NCBI RefSeq assembly: GCF_900184945.1
Contig: NZ_FXYF01000002.1
Coordinates: 310,001-374,000, forward strand
Length of the DNA stretch: 64,000 nucleotides
From: Antarctobacter aquimaris
Lineage (GTDB): Bacteria > Pseudomonadota > Alphaproteobacteria > Rhodobacterales > Rhodobacteraceae
Direction: 5' to 3'
The position numbers and the translations under genes are program-made. Positions 18,442-30,799 of this stretch are shown piece after piece (positions within the stretch are counted from its first letter, which is position 1; each line of letters starts with the position of its first letter). The notes beneath the pieces were generated by a model. The model did not search any database and was not told where the DNA came from. It worked only from the letters and a program-made list of their open reading frames with translations.

Positions 18442-19676
18442 AGGGCCTCCGGGTCCTTCAGGAGTTGGTCGAGGCGGCCGAGAAAGCGCGCCCCGGTGCG
18501 GCCGTCGCTGACGCGGTGATCGGCGGCAAGCGTGACCTTGACGCAGGTCCTGGGGGTCACGGCGCCGTCCACCACGCGCGGGATCGGGCGGGGTGAGCCA
18601 AAGCCCACCAGCGCCACCTGCGGCGGGTAGATCACGCCGGTCATGCCGTCGACGCCGCTTTCACCCAGGCTGGAGACGGTGATCGTGCCCTCGGTCATCT
18701 CCGAGCCTTTCAGCCGCCCGGCGCGGGCGCGCAGCACGAGGTCGCGCATCGCCGCCATGGTTTCGGCCAGGGACTTGACCTCGGCCCCCATGATCGCGGG
18801 CGCAATCAGCCCGCCGCCGCGCAGGGCGACGGCGACGCCGGTGTTCACCGTGGTCGAAGGTTCGAAACCGGCCTTGCCGTAGTGGCCGTTGAGCGATCTT
18901 TCCTGCGCCGCCGCGAGTGACACGGCGCGCACCAGCAGCGCGCCCATCAGGAGGCGCTGGTCTGGCGGGGCATCGGCGTTGCGCGCCTCCAGCCAGTCCT
19001 GCGCGGCTTGCAGGTCGATCTCGTGGTCGAGGTAGTAATGCGGGATCTCGCGTTTCGCGCGGGTCATGGCGGCGGCGATGGCCTGCCGCATGGCGTCGAG
19101 GTCGAGCCCCTGCTTGCCAGGTTTCGGCGCACCCTGACCGGCGGCGGCGTCGACGTCGCGCAGCAGCACGGCGCCGCCGGGACCGCTGCCCCTGAGCGCC
19201 GCCAGGTCGACGCCGGTCTCGCGCGCGCGTACGCGGGCGGCGGGGGATGCGGCGAGGTCTCCCGATGTGACTGGGACCGGAACGGGTTCGGGCGGAGGTG
19301 CCGGTGCAGGGGCCGGAACGGGTTCGGGCGGCACCGCAGGTTTGGGCGCGGCCGGGACAGGTTCGGGCGCGGGTACCATCGTCGGTTCGACCTTGAGTTC
19401 GGGAGCCGCAACCGGTGCGCTGACAGCGGCCTCGGCCTCGCCCACCCCCCGGATCACCGCCAGCGGCGCGCCCACCGGCAGGGTTTGGCCCAGCGCCGCC
19501 TCGATCCGTTCGACCACGCCCTCCTCGAAGATCTCGATCTCGATCGCGCCCTTCTGCGTCTCGACCACGGCCACCACGTCGCCGCGATGCACGGTGTCGC
19601 CAGGGTGGACCAGCCATTCCACCAGCGTGCCGTCCTCCATGTCCGCGCCCAGCGAAGGCATCTTGAAGACCGCCAT
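18438..19676 (-). CDS. 2-oxoacid dehydrogenase E2, dihydrolipoyl acyltransferase
   Basis: A 412-residue protein in three parts. The N-terminal lipoyl domain has the lipoyl lysine at residue 42 in [13 protein letters not shown] long Pro/Ala/Glu linker leads to the peripheral-subunit-binding domain ([20 protein letters not shown]). The C-terminal acyltransferase domain has the active site [12 protein letters not shown]. It moves an acyl group from E1 to a thiol acceptor, normally CoA. It sits between the fused E1 and the ACP genes; E3 is not encoded here and would be shared with other complexes. Close to pyruvate/acetoin dehydrogenase E2 enzymes; the substrate is not fixed by sequence. Confidence 0.88.
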   Translation of the reverse strand: MAVFKMPSLGADMEDGTLVEWLVHPGDTVHRGDVVAVVETQKGAIEIEIFEEGVVERIEAALGQTLPVGAPLAVIRGVGEAEAAVSAPVAAPELKVEPTMVPAPEPVPAAPKPAVPPEPVPAPAPAPPPEPVPVPVTSGDLAASPAARVRARETGVDLAALRGSGPGGAVLLRDVDAAAGQGAPKPGKQGLDLDAMRQAIAAAMTRAKREIPHYYLDHEIDLQAAQDWLEARNADAPPDQRLLMGALLVRAVSLAAAQERSLNGHYGKAGFEPSTTVNTGVAVALRGGGLIAPAIMGAEVKSLAETMAAMRDLVLRARAGRLKGSEMTEGTITVSSLGESGVDGMTGVIYPPQVALVGFGSPRPIPRVVDGAVTPRTCVKVTLAADHRVSDGRTGARFLGRLDQLLKDPEAL

Positions 19677-19679
19677 GGG

Positions 19680-21676
19680 TCAGCCCTTTCCCAGCGCCGC
19701 GCGGGCGGCGGCGACGATGGCGGGCACCTGCGGGATCGCGGCGTCCTCGAGATGCTTGGGATAGGGGATCGGCACCTCGGCGGAACAGACCCGCCCCACC
19801 GGCGCGTCCAGCCGCCAGAACACCTGTTCGGTGATCCGGGCGGACACCTCGGCGGAAAGCGACCCCGTGCGCCAGCCCTCGTCCACCACCACCGCCCGCC
19901 GGGTGCGCCCGACGGAGGCCATGATGGTCGCGTCGTCCAGCGGGCGCAGCACGCGCAGGTCGATGACCTCGGCCTCGATCCCCTCGGTGCTCAGCACCTC
20001 GGCCGCCTCCAGCGTCTTGTAGAGCGAGCCGCCGTAGGTGATCAGCGTCACGTCGCGCCCCGGCCTGCGGATCGCCGCGCGGTCGATGTCCACCGGACCG
20101 GCGACGGTATCCAGCACCCCGCTGCGATTGTAGAGCATGACGTTCTCGAAGATCAGCACCGGGTCGGGGTCCTCCAGAGCGGTCCAGAGCATCCCGCGCG
20201 CGTCCTCCAGCGTGGCCGGGGCCAGCACCTTCAGCCCGGGGATGTGCGCATACCAGCCTTCCAGCGAATGGGAATGCTGCGCGGCCAGCTGCTTGCCCGC
20301 GCCGGTGGCCATGCGGATCACCAGCGGCACGCCGAACTGCCCGCCGGACATGTGCCGCAGCGTCGCGGCGGTGTTCATGATCTGATCCAGCGCCAGCAGG
20401 CTGAAGTTCACGGTCATCAGCTCGACGATGGGCCGCATCCCGACGGCCGACGCACCGATGCCGAAGCCGGTAAAGCCTGACTCGGACAGCGGCGTGTCGC
20501 GGATGCGGTCCTCGCCGAACTCGGCCATCAGCCCCTTGGTCACCGCGTAGCAGCCGCCGTAGGCGCCCACGTCCTCGCCCATCAGGAACACGCGGTCGTC
20601 GCGCAGCATGGCGTCGCGGATCGCCTGCTTGACCGCCTCGCGGTAGGTCATCTCGACCGTCTGGCCCGAGGGTTCGGGCGTCTCGGGCGGCGCGGGGCGC
20701 TCCTCGGCCATCACGTGGCGGGCCAGGTCCTCGACCGGCTCCCAGTCCGCACCTTCGGCGAAGTCCACCGCCTCGGCGATCTCGGCGTCGATCTGCGCCT
20801 CCAGCGCGGCCATGTCGCCGTCATGCAACAGGCCCGCCGACTGCGCCCAGTCGCGAAAACGCACGATGGGTCCCTTCTTGCGCCAGGTCTCGACCTCGTC
20901 CTTGTCGCGGTAAAGCTGGGCGTCAAACATCGAATGCGCGCGGAAGCGGTAGGTGCGGCATTCGAGGAAATAGGGATGCGCGCTTTCGCGGATCGCCGCC
21001 AGCGCACGGCGCGCGGCGGTTTCCACCGCAACCACGTCCATGCCGTCGACCACCTCCGACGGGATGCCGTAGCTGGCCGCCTTGGCATGGATGTCGGTCT
21101 CCGCCTCGGAGCGGGACAGCGCGGTGCCCATGGCGTAACCGTTGTTCTCACAGACGAACAGCACCGGCACCTTCCACAGCTGGGCCAGGTTCATGGTCTC
21201 GTGGAACTCGCCCTCGGCCACCGCGCCCTCGCCGAAGAAACAGACCGTGACGGCGCCGCTGCCGGTCATCGCATCGGCGAGGGCAAGCCCCCCGGCCAAT
21301 GGCAGTCCGCCGCCGACGATGGCGTTGCCGCCGTAGAAGTTGCGCGCCGCGTCGAACAGGTGCATCGACCCGCCGCGCCCGCCGGAACAGCCGGCGGCCT
21401 TGCCGTACATCTCGGCCATGACGGCGGGCATCGGCACGCCGCGCGCCAGGGCATGGCCATGCTCGCGGTAGGTGGCGACGATGCGATCCTCAGGCGCCAG
21501 GTGGCGGACTACCCCGGCGGCAATCGCCTCCTCACCGTCATAGAGGTGCAGGAAGCCGCGGATCTTTTCGCGGGTGTAGAGTTCGGCGCATTTGTCCTCG
21601 AACTTGCGGATGCGCAGCATCGAGGCCAGCATCTCCAGCACATGCTCGCGCGAAAGGCGAATCTTGTCAGGGCGGC

Positions 21677-21680
<4 letters not shown>
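19680..21680 (-). CDS. Fused thiamine-dependent 2-oxoacid dehydrogenase E1 alpha-beta
   Basis: A 666-residue protein that joins both E1 subunits. The alpha part (about 1-320) holds [19 protein letters not shown] and the thiamine-diphosphate motif [20 protein letters not shown] short acidic, Pro-rich linker leads to the beta part (about 345-666) with [20 protein letters not shown] and [17 protein letters not shown]. It decarboxylates a 2-oxoacid and reductively acylates the lipoate of E2. Its ATG overlaps the acetyl-CoA synthetase stop (ATGA) and its own stop lies 3 bases before E2. Pyruvate is the likely substrate because of the neighbours, but acetoin or branched-chain acids are possible. 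Confidence 0.88.
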
Positions 21681-23425
<1,745 letters not shown>

Positions 23426-23474
23426 CGGCGGATCCTCCCCGGTGCCAGCATCGGGCCGCTGCGGGCAAACCGCC

Positions 23475-23488
23475 TTGACCTTGATCAA
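23475..23488. promoter_or_regulatory. FNR/FnrL-type binding site upstream of acetyl-CoA synthetase
   Basis: TTGAC-CTTG-ATCAA matches the FNR consensus TTGAT-N4-ATCAA at nine of ten defined positions. It fills the 70-base gap between the P-type ATPase stop and the synthetase start. FnrL, NnrR and DnrD-type proteins share this recognition sequence in Rhodobacterales. Confidence 0.7.
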
Positions 23489-23495
23489 CCCTGCG

Positions 23496-26117
23496 TCAGG
23501 TGGCGCGGGCGGGCGCAAGGCTCAGCAGACCCTGCCCCGCCACCAGCGGCAGCAGGCTGAGCGCCCCGGCCAGCGCCAGCGCGGTCCAGCCCGGGAACGG
23601 CAGGTGCAGCAGCACCGCCAGCCCCGGCACCCAGATCGCCAGCGCGATCAGCCCGGCACAAAAGGCCAACGCCGCCCAGACAAAGGGATTGCGCGTCACG
23701 TCGTTGCGCACCAGCCCGCTGCCGGGGCTGCGCACGTTGAACACGTTCCACAGCTGCCCCAGCGCCAGCGTGACAAAGGCGACACTGACCGCCTGGTCGG
23801 GCGGCAAGCCCAGGTGGAACAGCGCCAGCCCGAACCCCGCCAGCGTCGCGGCGGTCTGCATCAGGCCCAGCACGGCGATCCACAGCCAGTGCGCGCGGTC
23901 GACGATGGCTTCGCGCGGGTCGCGCGGCGGGCGGCGCATCTCCTGGCTGTCACCCCGGCCCATGCCCAGCGCGAAGGCCGGAAAGACGTCCGTCACAAGA
24001 TTCAGGAACAGGATCTGCAAGGGCAGCAGCGGCGCGGGCAGTCCCGCGCCCACCGCAAGGCCCACCACCAGCACCTCGCACAGGTTGCAGGACATCAGGT
24101 AGACCACGAACTTGCGGATGTTGCCAAAGATCACCCGCCCCTGGTGGACCGCGTCGACGATGGTGGCAAAGTTGTCATCGCGCAGCACCATGTGCGCCGC
24201 CTCGCGCGCGACCTGCGTGCCGCGCAGCCCCATGGCCACGCCGATGTCGGCCTTTTTCAGCGCCGGCGCGTCGTTCACCCCGTCGCCGGTCATGGCGACG
24301 ATCTGGCCGTCGCGCTGGTAGGTGGCCACCAGCGCCAGCTTGGTCTCGGGCGCGACGCGGGCGATCACGTCGGCGGCGCGCACCTGCTGCCACAGCGGGT
24401 CAGGGATGTCGCCGGGCGGCAATCCCTCCAGCTCTGCCCCCTCGATCACCCGCGCGTCCCCGTCGAACAGCCCCGCATCGCGCGCGATGCGGGTGGCGGT
24501 GGCGGCGTGATCGCCGGTCACCATGACGACGCGGATGCCCGCCGCGCGGCAGGCGGCGATGGCGGCCGGCACGTCGGCGCGCAGTGGATCGGCCAGGCAG
24601 ACCACGCCCACCAGCGTCAGCCCGGCATAGGGGTCGGCGTCCGGCGTATCGGCCTGCTTCATCGCCAGCGCCAGCGTGCGCAGCCCCTGCGCGGCGGCTT
24701 CGGCATTGCGTTGCATCCAGGCGCCTTGTCCGTCCGCATCCAGCGCACTGACCCCCTCTGGCCCAAGCACGCTGTCGCACATGGCGATGACCGTTTCCGG
24801 CGCGCCCTTGACCGCGTAGAGGAACCCCGCGCCCTCGCGGTGGACCGAGGCCATGGCGCGGCGGGTGGGGTCAAAGGCATGCTGGGCCACCCGCGCGCCC
24901 GTCTCCGGTGACAGACCTGCGGCGCGCGCCGCCTCCAACAGTGCCAGTTCCATCGGATCGCCCGCGCTGTCGGCCCGGTCCTTGCCCAGTTCGGCGGTGG
25001 TGCAGAGCGCGCCCACCTGCACCGCGTGCTCTAGCCCCGGCGCGACACCGGGAAAGCGCACGTCCCCCTCCGCCAGCAGGTAACGCACCACCGTCATGCG
25101 GTTTTCGGTCAGGGTGCCGGTCTTGTCGGTCAGGATCAGCGTGGTTGCCCCCAGCGTTTCGACCGACGACAGCCGGCTGATCAGCGCGTTGCGCCGGGCC
25201 ATGCGCAGCATCCCACGCGCGAGACTCAGCGTGGCGACCACCGGCAGCCCCTCGGGGATCGCCGCCACCGCCAGCGCCACGCCGGTCTGGATCATGTCGG
25301 CCAGCGCGTGCCCGCGCAACAGCCCCGCCCCCACCGTCAGCGCCGCCAGAACCAGCGTCAGCCAGACCAGCTTTTGCCCCAGCGCCGCCAACCGGCGTTC
25401 CAGCGGCGAAACCTCGCTTTCCGCCTCCTGCGCCAGCTGGCTGATGCGGCCCAGCTCGGTCGACATGCCGGTGGCGACGACCAGTGCCTCACCCGCGCCC
25501 TGGGTCAGGGCGGTGCCCTTGAACACCATGCCGCTGCGGTCGCCCAAGGGCGCGCCCGGGGCGACCGGGCCGGGCGTCTTGGCCACCGGCGCGGATTCCC
25601 CGGTCAGGACCGATTCGTCGCTGAAGAGGTTCGACGCCTGCATCACCCGCAGGTCGGCGGTGATGACATCCCCGGCTTCGAGGATCACGCTGTCGCCCGG
25701 CACCAGGTCGCGGGCGTCGATCATCGCCACCCGGCCGTCGCGCCGCACGCGGGTGTGGACCTCGGCCAGGTGCAGCAGCGCCTCCATCGACCGCGCCGCC
25801 CTCAGCTCGGTGACAAAGCCGATGCCTGCGTTGATGACCAGCACGACGACGATGGCCGCCGCCTCGACCGTGTCGCCGACGTAGACCGAGAACACCGCCG
25901 CCGCCGCCAGCAGCCAGACGATCAGGCTCTGGAACTGGTGGAGCAGGATCACAACCGCACTTTTCGCCTTTTGCGCGCGCAGCCGGTTGGGGCCAAAGCG
26001 CGCCTTGCGGGCCAAAGCCTCCTGCGTGGTCAGCCCGGTGCCGGGCGCAGCGCCCAGCTGGGCTGCGACCTCATCCGCATCCATGGCATGAAATGCCTTA
26101 GCCTTCGGTTCCGTCAC
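23496..26117 (-). CDS. P-type cation ATPase, Ca2+-ATPase-like (type II)
   Basis: An 873-residue protein with the cation-transporter N-domain, a phosphorylation site [12 protein letters not shown] (Asp about 330), the actuator segment [14 protein letters not shown] and the hinge [22 protein letters not shown]. Membrane segment 4 holds [10 protein letters not shown] and segment 6 [13 protein letters not shown], as in SERCA/PMR1-type pumps. It exports or sequesters a cation, perhaps Ca2+, with ATP. The GTG at 26117 follows GAGGG; an ATG at 26084 is an alternative. It is divergent from PEP synthase across a shared FNR-type box. Confidence 0.87.
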   Translation of the reverse strand: MTEPKAKAFHAMDADEVAAQLGAAPGTGLTTQEALARKARFGPNRLRAQKAKSAVVILLHQFQSLIVWLLAAAAVFSVYVGDTVEAAAIVVVLVINAGIGFVTELRAARSMEALLHLAEVHTRVRRDGRVAMIDARDLVPGDSVILEAGDVITADLRVMQASNLFSDESVLTGESAPVAKTPGPVAPGAPLGDRSGMVFKGTALTQGAGEALVVATGMSTELGRISQLAQEAESEVSPLERRLAALGQKLVWLTLVLAALTVGAGLLRGHALADMIQTGVALAVAAIPEGLPVVATLSLARGMLRMARRNALISRLSSVETLGATTLILTDKTGTLTENRMTVVRYLLAEGDVRFPGVAPGLEHAVQVGALCTTAELGKDRADSAGDPMELALLEAARAAGLSPETGARVAQHAFDPTRRAMASVHREGAGFLYAVKGAPETVIAMCDSVLGPEGVSALDADGQGAWMQRNAEAAAQGLRTLALAMKQADTPDADPYAGLTLVGVVCLADPLRADVPAAIAACRAAGIRVVMVTGDHAATATRIARDAGLFDGDARVIEGAELEGLPPGDIPDPLWQQVRAADVIARVAPETKLALVATYQRDGQIVAMTGDGVNDAPALKKADIGVAMGLRGTQVAREAAHMVLRDDNFATIVDAVHQGRVIFGNIRKFVVYLMSCNLCEVLVVGLAVGAGLPAPLLPLQILFLNLVTDVFPAFALGMGRGDSQEMRRPPRDPREAIVDRAHWLWIAVLGLMQTAATLAGFGLALFHLGLPPDQAVSVAFVTLALGQLWNVFNVRSPGSGLVRNDVTRNPFVWAALAFCAGLIALAIWVPGLAVLLHLPFPGWTALALAGALSLLPLVAGQGLLSLAPARAT

Positions 26118-26173
26118 CCTGCGCCCTCGCTGCTGCTGCCCCTCTGCCTAGCCGTTCATCGCAGCGACGCGCC

Positions 26174-26187
26174 TTGACAGTGATCAA
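26174..26187. promoter_or_regulatory. FNR/FnrL-type binding site between P-type ATPase and ppsA
   Basis: TTGAC-AGTG-ATCAA again matches nine of ten consensus positions. It is centred in the divergent spacer, 57 bases from the ATPase start and 55 from the ppsA start, so one dimer could act on both promoters. Confidence 0.7.
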
Positions 26188-26241
26188 CGCGGCCCCCCGC
26201 CGCCGCCGGTATCTTCGCGGGCAGGAGACCGGGAGGACATG

Positions 26242-28641
26242 ATGACCAAGGACACCAAGGCCGAGAGCGACACCCTGATCTGGATGGACCGGCTGGCGCG
26301 CGGCGACGTGGCGCGTGTGGGCGGCAAGAACGCCTCGCTGGGCGAGATGCTGCAAGCCCTGACCGCGCGCGGCATCCGCGTGCCGCCCGGCTTTGCCACC
26401 ACCGCCGAGGCCTACCGCCGCTACATCACCGCCAACGACCTGGGCAAGGTGCTGACCCAGGTGCTGGGCGAGATGGACAGCCACCACCTGACGCTGGCCG
26501 AGGCCGGGCGCGAGATCCGCGCGCGCATCACCCGGGGCAAATGGCCCGAGGACATCGAGGCCGAGATCCGCGCCGCCTACCGCCGGCTGGCCGAGGAGAC
26601 GGGACAGGCCGAACCCTCTGTCGCCGTGCGGTCATCGGCCACCGCCGAGGACCTGCCCGACGCCAGCTTTGCCGGCCAGCAGGAGACGTTTCTGAACATC
26701 CGCGGCGAAACCGCGCTGCTGGCGGCCTGCCGGCGCTGCTATGCCTCGCTCTTCACCGACCGGGCGATCACCTACCGGCAATTGAAGGGCTTTGACCATT
26801 TCGAGGTTGCGCTGTCGATCGGCGTGCAGCTCATGGTGCGGTCGGACATCGGCGGCTCGGGCGTCATGTTCTCGCTGGATACGGAAAGCGGCTTTGACAA
26901 GCTGGTACTGATCAACGCCGCCTGGGGCCTGGGCGAAAACGTGGTGCAGGGCGCGGTCAGCCCGGACGAATACCAGGTCTACAAGCCCTTCCTCGACCGG
27001 CCCGGCACGGTGCCGATCCTGCACAAGGCCCTGGGGGCGAAAGAGATCAAGATGGTCTACGGCAGCGGCGACGGCGCGCCCACGCGCAACGTCCCCACCT
27101 CCAAGGCCGAGCGCGCGCGCTTCGTGCTGTCGGACGACGAGATCCTCGACCTCGCCCGCGCCGCCGTGCTGATCGAGCAGCACTACGGTCAGCCGATGGA
27201 CATGGAATGGGCCAAGGACGGCGAAACCGGGCTGGTCTACATCGTGCAGGCCCGGCCGGAAACGGTGCAGTCGCGGTCAGAGGTAGGCGTGTTCAGGACC
27301 TACACGCTGGGCAAGACCGGGGAGAAACTGCTGTCCGGCCTCAGCGTCGGCGGCGCGGTCGCCTCGGGCGAGGTCTGCCTGATCGAGACCGCCGCCGAGA
27401 TCGACCGTTTCGTCGACGGCTCGGTCCTTGTCACCTCGACCACCGACCCGGACTGGGTGCCGATCATGAAGCGCGCCGCCGCCATCGTGACGGACCACGG
27501 CGGCCGCACCTCGCACGCAGCGATCATCAGCCGCGAGCTGGGCGTGCCCGCCATCGTCGGCACCGGCAACGCGACCGAGGTCCTGCACGACGGCCAGCAA
27601 ATCACCGTCTCCTGCGCCGAAGGCGACGAGGGCGCGATCTACGAAGGCACGGCCGAGGTGAGCATCACCGAAACCCACCTGGACGCGGTGCCCGAGACCC
27701 GCACCCAGGTCATGCTGAACATCGCCAACCCGGCCGCCGCCGCGCGCTGGTGGCGCTTGCCGGCGGACGGCGTGGGCCTGGCGCGGATGGAATTCGTCGT
27801 CTCGAACGAGGTCAAGGTGCACCCGCTGGCGCTGACCCGCTACGACCAGCTGGAGCCGGGCGAGGCGCGCGATGCCATCGACCGGCTGACGCAGGGTTAC
27901 AAGGACCGGACCGAGTATTTCGTCGACAGCCTGGCCATGGGCCTCTCTCGCATCGCGGCGACCTGGTATCCGAACCCGACCATCGTGCGGATGAGCGATT
28001 TCAAGACCAACGAATACGCCGACCTGCTGGGCGGGCGGGCGTTCGAGCCGGCCGAGGAAAACCCGATGATCGGCTTTCGCGGCGCCTCGCGTTACTACTC
28101 GGACGGCTACCGCGACGGGTTCGCGCTGGAGTGCCGGGCGATTCACCGGCTGCGCGAGAGAATGGGATTCGACAACGTGGTGGTCATGATCCCCTTTTGC
28201 CGCACGGTGCAGGAGGCCGACCGCGTGCTGGAGGTCATGGCCGACAACGGGCTGAGACGCGGCGAGAACGGGCTGCAGGTCTACGTGATGTGCGAGATCC
28301 CGTCGAACGTGATCCAGGCCGAGGCCTTGGCCGAACGGTTCGACGGTTTCTCCATCGGCTCCAACGACCTGACCCAGCTGACGCTGGGCATCGACCGCGA
28401 TTCCGAGGCGCTGTCGGGGCTGTTCGACGAACGCGACCCGGCGGTGCTGTGGATGATCGAAACGGTGATCGCCAAGGCGCGCAAGGCCGGGCGCAAGATC
28501 GGCCTCTGCGGCCAGGCGCCCAGCAACGATCCCGATTTCGCGCGGCTGCTGGTCAAGGCCGGGATCGACACGATCTCGGTCACGCCGGACAGTTTCCTGG
28601 CGGTCAAGGCGCATGTCGCCGAAGCCGAAAAGGACGGCTGA
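26242..28641 (+). CDS. ppsA: Phosphoenolpyruvate synthase
   Basis: A 799-residue cytoplasmic enzyme, the same length class as E. coli PpsA (792). It converts pyruvate, ATP and water to PEP, AMP and phosphate. Visible are the N-terminal ATP-grasp domain (SVAVRSSATAEDLPDASFAGQQETFLN), the swivelling phosphohistidine domain with HGGRTSHAAIISRELG (His about 425) and the C-terminal PEP/pyruvate barrel with MCEIPSNVI, IGSNDLTQLTLG and the acid/base cysteine in GLCGQAPS. The second of two adjacent ATGs (26242) is chosen because it lies 5 bases from GGGAGG. The divergent FNR-type box suggests induction at low oxygen. Confidence 0.93.
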   Translation: MTKDTKAESDTLIWMDRLARGDVARVGGKNASLGEMLQALTARGIRVPPGFATTAEAYRRYITANDLGKVLTQVLGEMDSHHLTLAEAGREIRARITRGKWPEDIEAEIRAAYRRLAEETGQAEPSVAVRSSATAEDLPDASFAGQQETFLNIRGETALLAACRRCYASLFTDRAITYRQLKGFDHFEVALSIGVQLMVRSDIGGSGVMFSLDTESGFDKLVLINAAWGLGENVVQGAVSPDEYQVYKPFLDRPGTVPILHKALGAKEIKMVYGSGDGAPTRNVPTSKAERARFVLSDDEILDLARAAVLIEQHYGQPMDMEWAKDGETGLVYIVQARPETVQSRSEVGVFRTYTLGKTGEKLLSGLSVGGAVASGEVCLIETAAEIDRFVDGSVLVTSTTDPDWVPIMKRAAAIVTDHGGRTSHAAIISRELGVPAIVGTGNATEVLHDGQQITVSCAEGDEGAIYEGTAEVSITETHLDAVPETRTQVMLNIANPAAAARWWRLPADGVGLARMEFVVSNEVKVHPLALTRYDQLEPGEARDAIDRLTQGYKDRTEYFVDSLAMGLSRIAATWYPNPTIVRMSDFKTNEYADLLGGRAFEPAEENPMIGFRGASRYYSDGYRDGFALECRAIHRLRERMGFDNVVVMIPFCRTVQEADRVLEVMADNGLRRGENGLQVYVMCEIPSNVIQAEALAERFDGFSIGSNDLTQLTLGIDRDSEALSGLFDERDPAVLWMIETVIAKARKAGRKIGLCGQAPSNDPDFARLLVKAGIDTISVTPDSFLAVKAHVAEAEKDG

Positions 28642-28646
28642 TCCGG

Positions 28647-28670
28647 GACACATCTCTGGACACATCTCTG
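28647..28670. repeat. 12-bp perfect tandem duplication
   Basis: GACACATCTCTG occurs twice head to tail just after the ppsA stop. It abuts the following hairpin. Confidence 0.9.
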
Positions 28671-28701
28671 GGCGCGGGGTGGATGGATCCGCCCCGCGCC
28701 C
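28670..28701. terminator. GC-rich hairpin between convergent ppsA and RTX genes
   Basis: GGGCGCGGGG pairs with CCCCGCGCCC across a 12-base loop. There is no clear T-run, so it is a probable rather than proven terminator for ppsA. Confidence 0.55.
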
Positions 28702-28726
28702 ATGCCTCGTGTCGCCCTGGCAGGGG

Positions 28727-30547
28727 TCACACGATGAGGAAATCGTCCGCGCTGATCGTCGGCAGGCTGGTCAGCTGGGCAAAGGCAACGGCGGCGGCGC
28801 CACCGGAGCCGTCGGCATCGTAGTACAGCGTGCCGGTGTCGGTCTCGTAGAGGATGCGATGGTCGGCCGATGTTGCGACCGGCGTGTCGCTAGCCAGGAA
28901 GGCCGACGCATCGAGATCGCCAAGCGCCAGCGCGCCAAAGATGGCGCGGTTCAGCACGATCGTGTCCACCCCGGACTCGAAGTCCAGGATGCGGTCCACG
29001 TTCGACGCCGCCAGCGCGGTGTCAAAGACAAAGTGGTCTGCGCCCGCGAATCCCTTCAACACGTCCCTGCCCTCGCGGCCGGCGAGGGTGTCGTTGCCGG
29101 CATAGCCGTACAGGTAGTTGCGCCCCGCGTCGCCGGTCAGATGGTCGTCGCCATCGCCGCCAAACACGTTCTCGAAGCCCGAGATCACGTCGCCCTGCGC
29201 CTCGCCGCCCGACGCGCTCTGGAAACCGGTCACGCCGACCCGCAGGTCGATCCGCACACCTTCCGGCAGGTCGACGTATTGCAGCGTGTCGATGCCATCG
29301 CCGCCCAGCATGGTGTCGGCCCCTTCGCCGCCGCGGATCGAATCGTTGCCCGCGCCACCGTCGATGTAATCCGACCCGGTAAAGCCCCAGATGTAATTGT
29401 CGCCCGCGTCGCCAAACAGACGGTCGCTGTGCTCGGAGCCCTGGATGTTCTCGAACCCGGTCAGCACGTCCCCCTCGGCATCGCCGCCGATCCCGACCAC
29501 GCCCGCCACCAGGCTGACGGTTACCCCGGTGGGCGAGCCAAGGTAGCGCACCCAGTCGAGGCCGTCGCCGCCGTCCAGCGTGTCCGCCCCCGCACCGCCG
29601 CGAATGACGTCATCGCCGCCAAAGCCCAGGATGACGTCGTTGCCGCCATAGCCGAACAGGATGTTCTTGCCCGCGTCGCCCCGGATGGTGTCGGCGTATT
29701 CGGAGGCGTAGACATGTTCGAACCCCGAGATCACGTCGCCCTGCGCCTCGCCGCCCGAGGCGCTCTGATTGCCGCTGGCGTCGGCGTTCAGGTCGACGAC
29801 AACCCCGGCGAACGATCCGCGATAGTACAGGACGTCGTCCCCCGTTCCACCGAACAGCGTGTCCGCCCCCGGGCCGCCGACGATCGTGTCGTTGCCGGCA
29901 TCGCCATAGATGACGTCATCGCCCGCCATGCCGTCGAGAAAATCGTTGCCCGACATCCCGATCATGACGTTGCGCCCCGCCTCGCCGTACAACGTGTCGT
30001 CCAGCGCGGTGCCCGTCACCGTGTCGGTCACGTCCGCCAGGTTCACCGGGATCGCACCCAGCGACATGATGTACTTGTCGCTTTGCACGGCAAAGGACAA
30101 GGTGGCCGCTCCGATGCCGAACACGTCCTTGGCGCCGGTATAGGACAGCGCCGTCGGATTGCCGAGGTAGGTCATCAGGTCCGACAGCTTGCCCATGAGG
30201 GCCAGCACGCCGGTCCCCGCGCCGGACACCGCCACACCCGAACCCGCGGCCGCGTCGAGCGTGCCCGAGTTGGTGGAGACGAAGATCGTCAGCACGTTCT
30301 TCTTGGACCCGAGGCTGTTGAACTTGACCCCGGACAGGTCGATGTGACCGGGAACCTCTTCGGAAAGGTTCAATACGGTCGGCATGTCCTTGGAGATGGC
30401 GTGCCTGACCGCGCCACCTGTGTCCGGGGCGGTGGTGACGGTGACCTCGGGCGAGATCGAGAGGCTGGTCTTGAGGGGTCTGGTCTTGGCCACGGTATCG
30501 AGTTCCTCTGCTTTTTCGTCTTCCAGGCAGTTCCCGGTGGGCGGCAT
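28727..30547 (-). CDS. RTX (haemolysin-type calcium-binding repeat) protein, type I secreted
   Basis: A 606-residue acidic protein with no Sec signal peptide. After a 170-residue N-terminal region, Ca2+-binding nonapeptides of the GGxGxDxxx type run from about residue 175 to 520 (GNDTIVGGPGADTLFGGTGDD). Longer units repeat three times, each marked by GGEAQGDVISGFE or GGDAEGDVLTGFE and followed by [S/A]D.[I/L].GDAG.N. The C-terminal end, ISADDFLIV, has the hydrophobic finish typical of type I secretion signals. No zinc-protease HExxH motif is seen, so a structural or adhesive role is more likely than a serralysin. A start at the ATG at 30547 is uncertain; GTG at 30493 has a better ribosome site. 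It is divergent from the capsule locus. Confidence 0.85.
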   Translation of the reverse strand: MPPTGNCLEDEKAEELDTVAKTRPLKTSLSISPEVTVTTAPDTGGAVRHAISKDMPTVLNLSEEVPGHIDLSGVKFNSLGSKKNVLTIFVSTNSGTLDAAAGSGVAVSGAGTGVLALMGKLSDLMTYLGNPTALSYTGAKDVFGIGAATLSFAVQSDKYIMSLGAIPVNLADVTDTVTGTALDDTLYGEAGRNVMIGMSGNDFLDGMAGDDVIYGDAGNDTIVGGPGADTLFGGTGDDVLYYRGSFAGVVVDLNADASGNQSASGGEAQGDVISGFEHVYASEYADTIRGDAGKNILFGYGGNDVILGFGGDDVIRGGAGADTLDGGDGLDWVRYLGSPTGVTVSLVAGVVGIGGDAEGDVLTGFENIQGSEHSDRLFGDAGDNYIWGFTGSDYIDGGAGNDSIRGGEGADTMLGGDGIDTLQYVDLPEGVRIDLRVGVTGFQSASGGEAQGDVISGFENVFGGDGDDHLTGDAGRNYLYGYAGNDTLAGREGRDVLKGFAGADHFVFDTALAASNVDRILDFESGVDTIVLNRAIFGALALGDLDASAFLASDTPVATSADHRILYETDTGTLYYDADGSGGAAAVAFAQLTSLPTISADDFLIV

Positions 30548-30622
30548 GTCGGGCGCTGACGAATAGCGCCGCCGTGACGACCGCCCGCAGGATCCCCCGG
30601 TTCAAAGCCGGTGCGGTTAACG

Positions 30623-30638
30623 TTAATCGCGAGTTAAC
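30623..30638. promoter_or_regulatory. CtrA-type binding site, RTX side
   Basis: TTAA-TCGCGAG-TTAAC is a perfect match to the CtrA consensus TTAA-N7-TTAAC of alphaproteobacteria. It lies 76 bases upstream of the RTX start in the 344-base divergent spacer 30548-30891. The spacer is AT-richer than its surroundings and otherwise holds no gene. Confidence 0.6.
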
Positions 30639-30799
30639 TGTTCGAATGTGGCAAACATTTGGTGAAAAGACGCAGGGTTCGAGGTTTTTGGGAAACGCTG
30701 CCTGACCGCGCAGGCTGCTTCCGGCCCCCGTTTTCAGGTGGTTCCCGATCCAAACTCACCCCTCCCGGCCGGATTGTTCACCCCGACCGCCCAATCGGG

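Noticed and set aside
28727-30547. Serralysin-type protease
   Set aside because: RTX repeats are present but no HExxH zinc motif is found in the N-terminal region.
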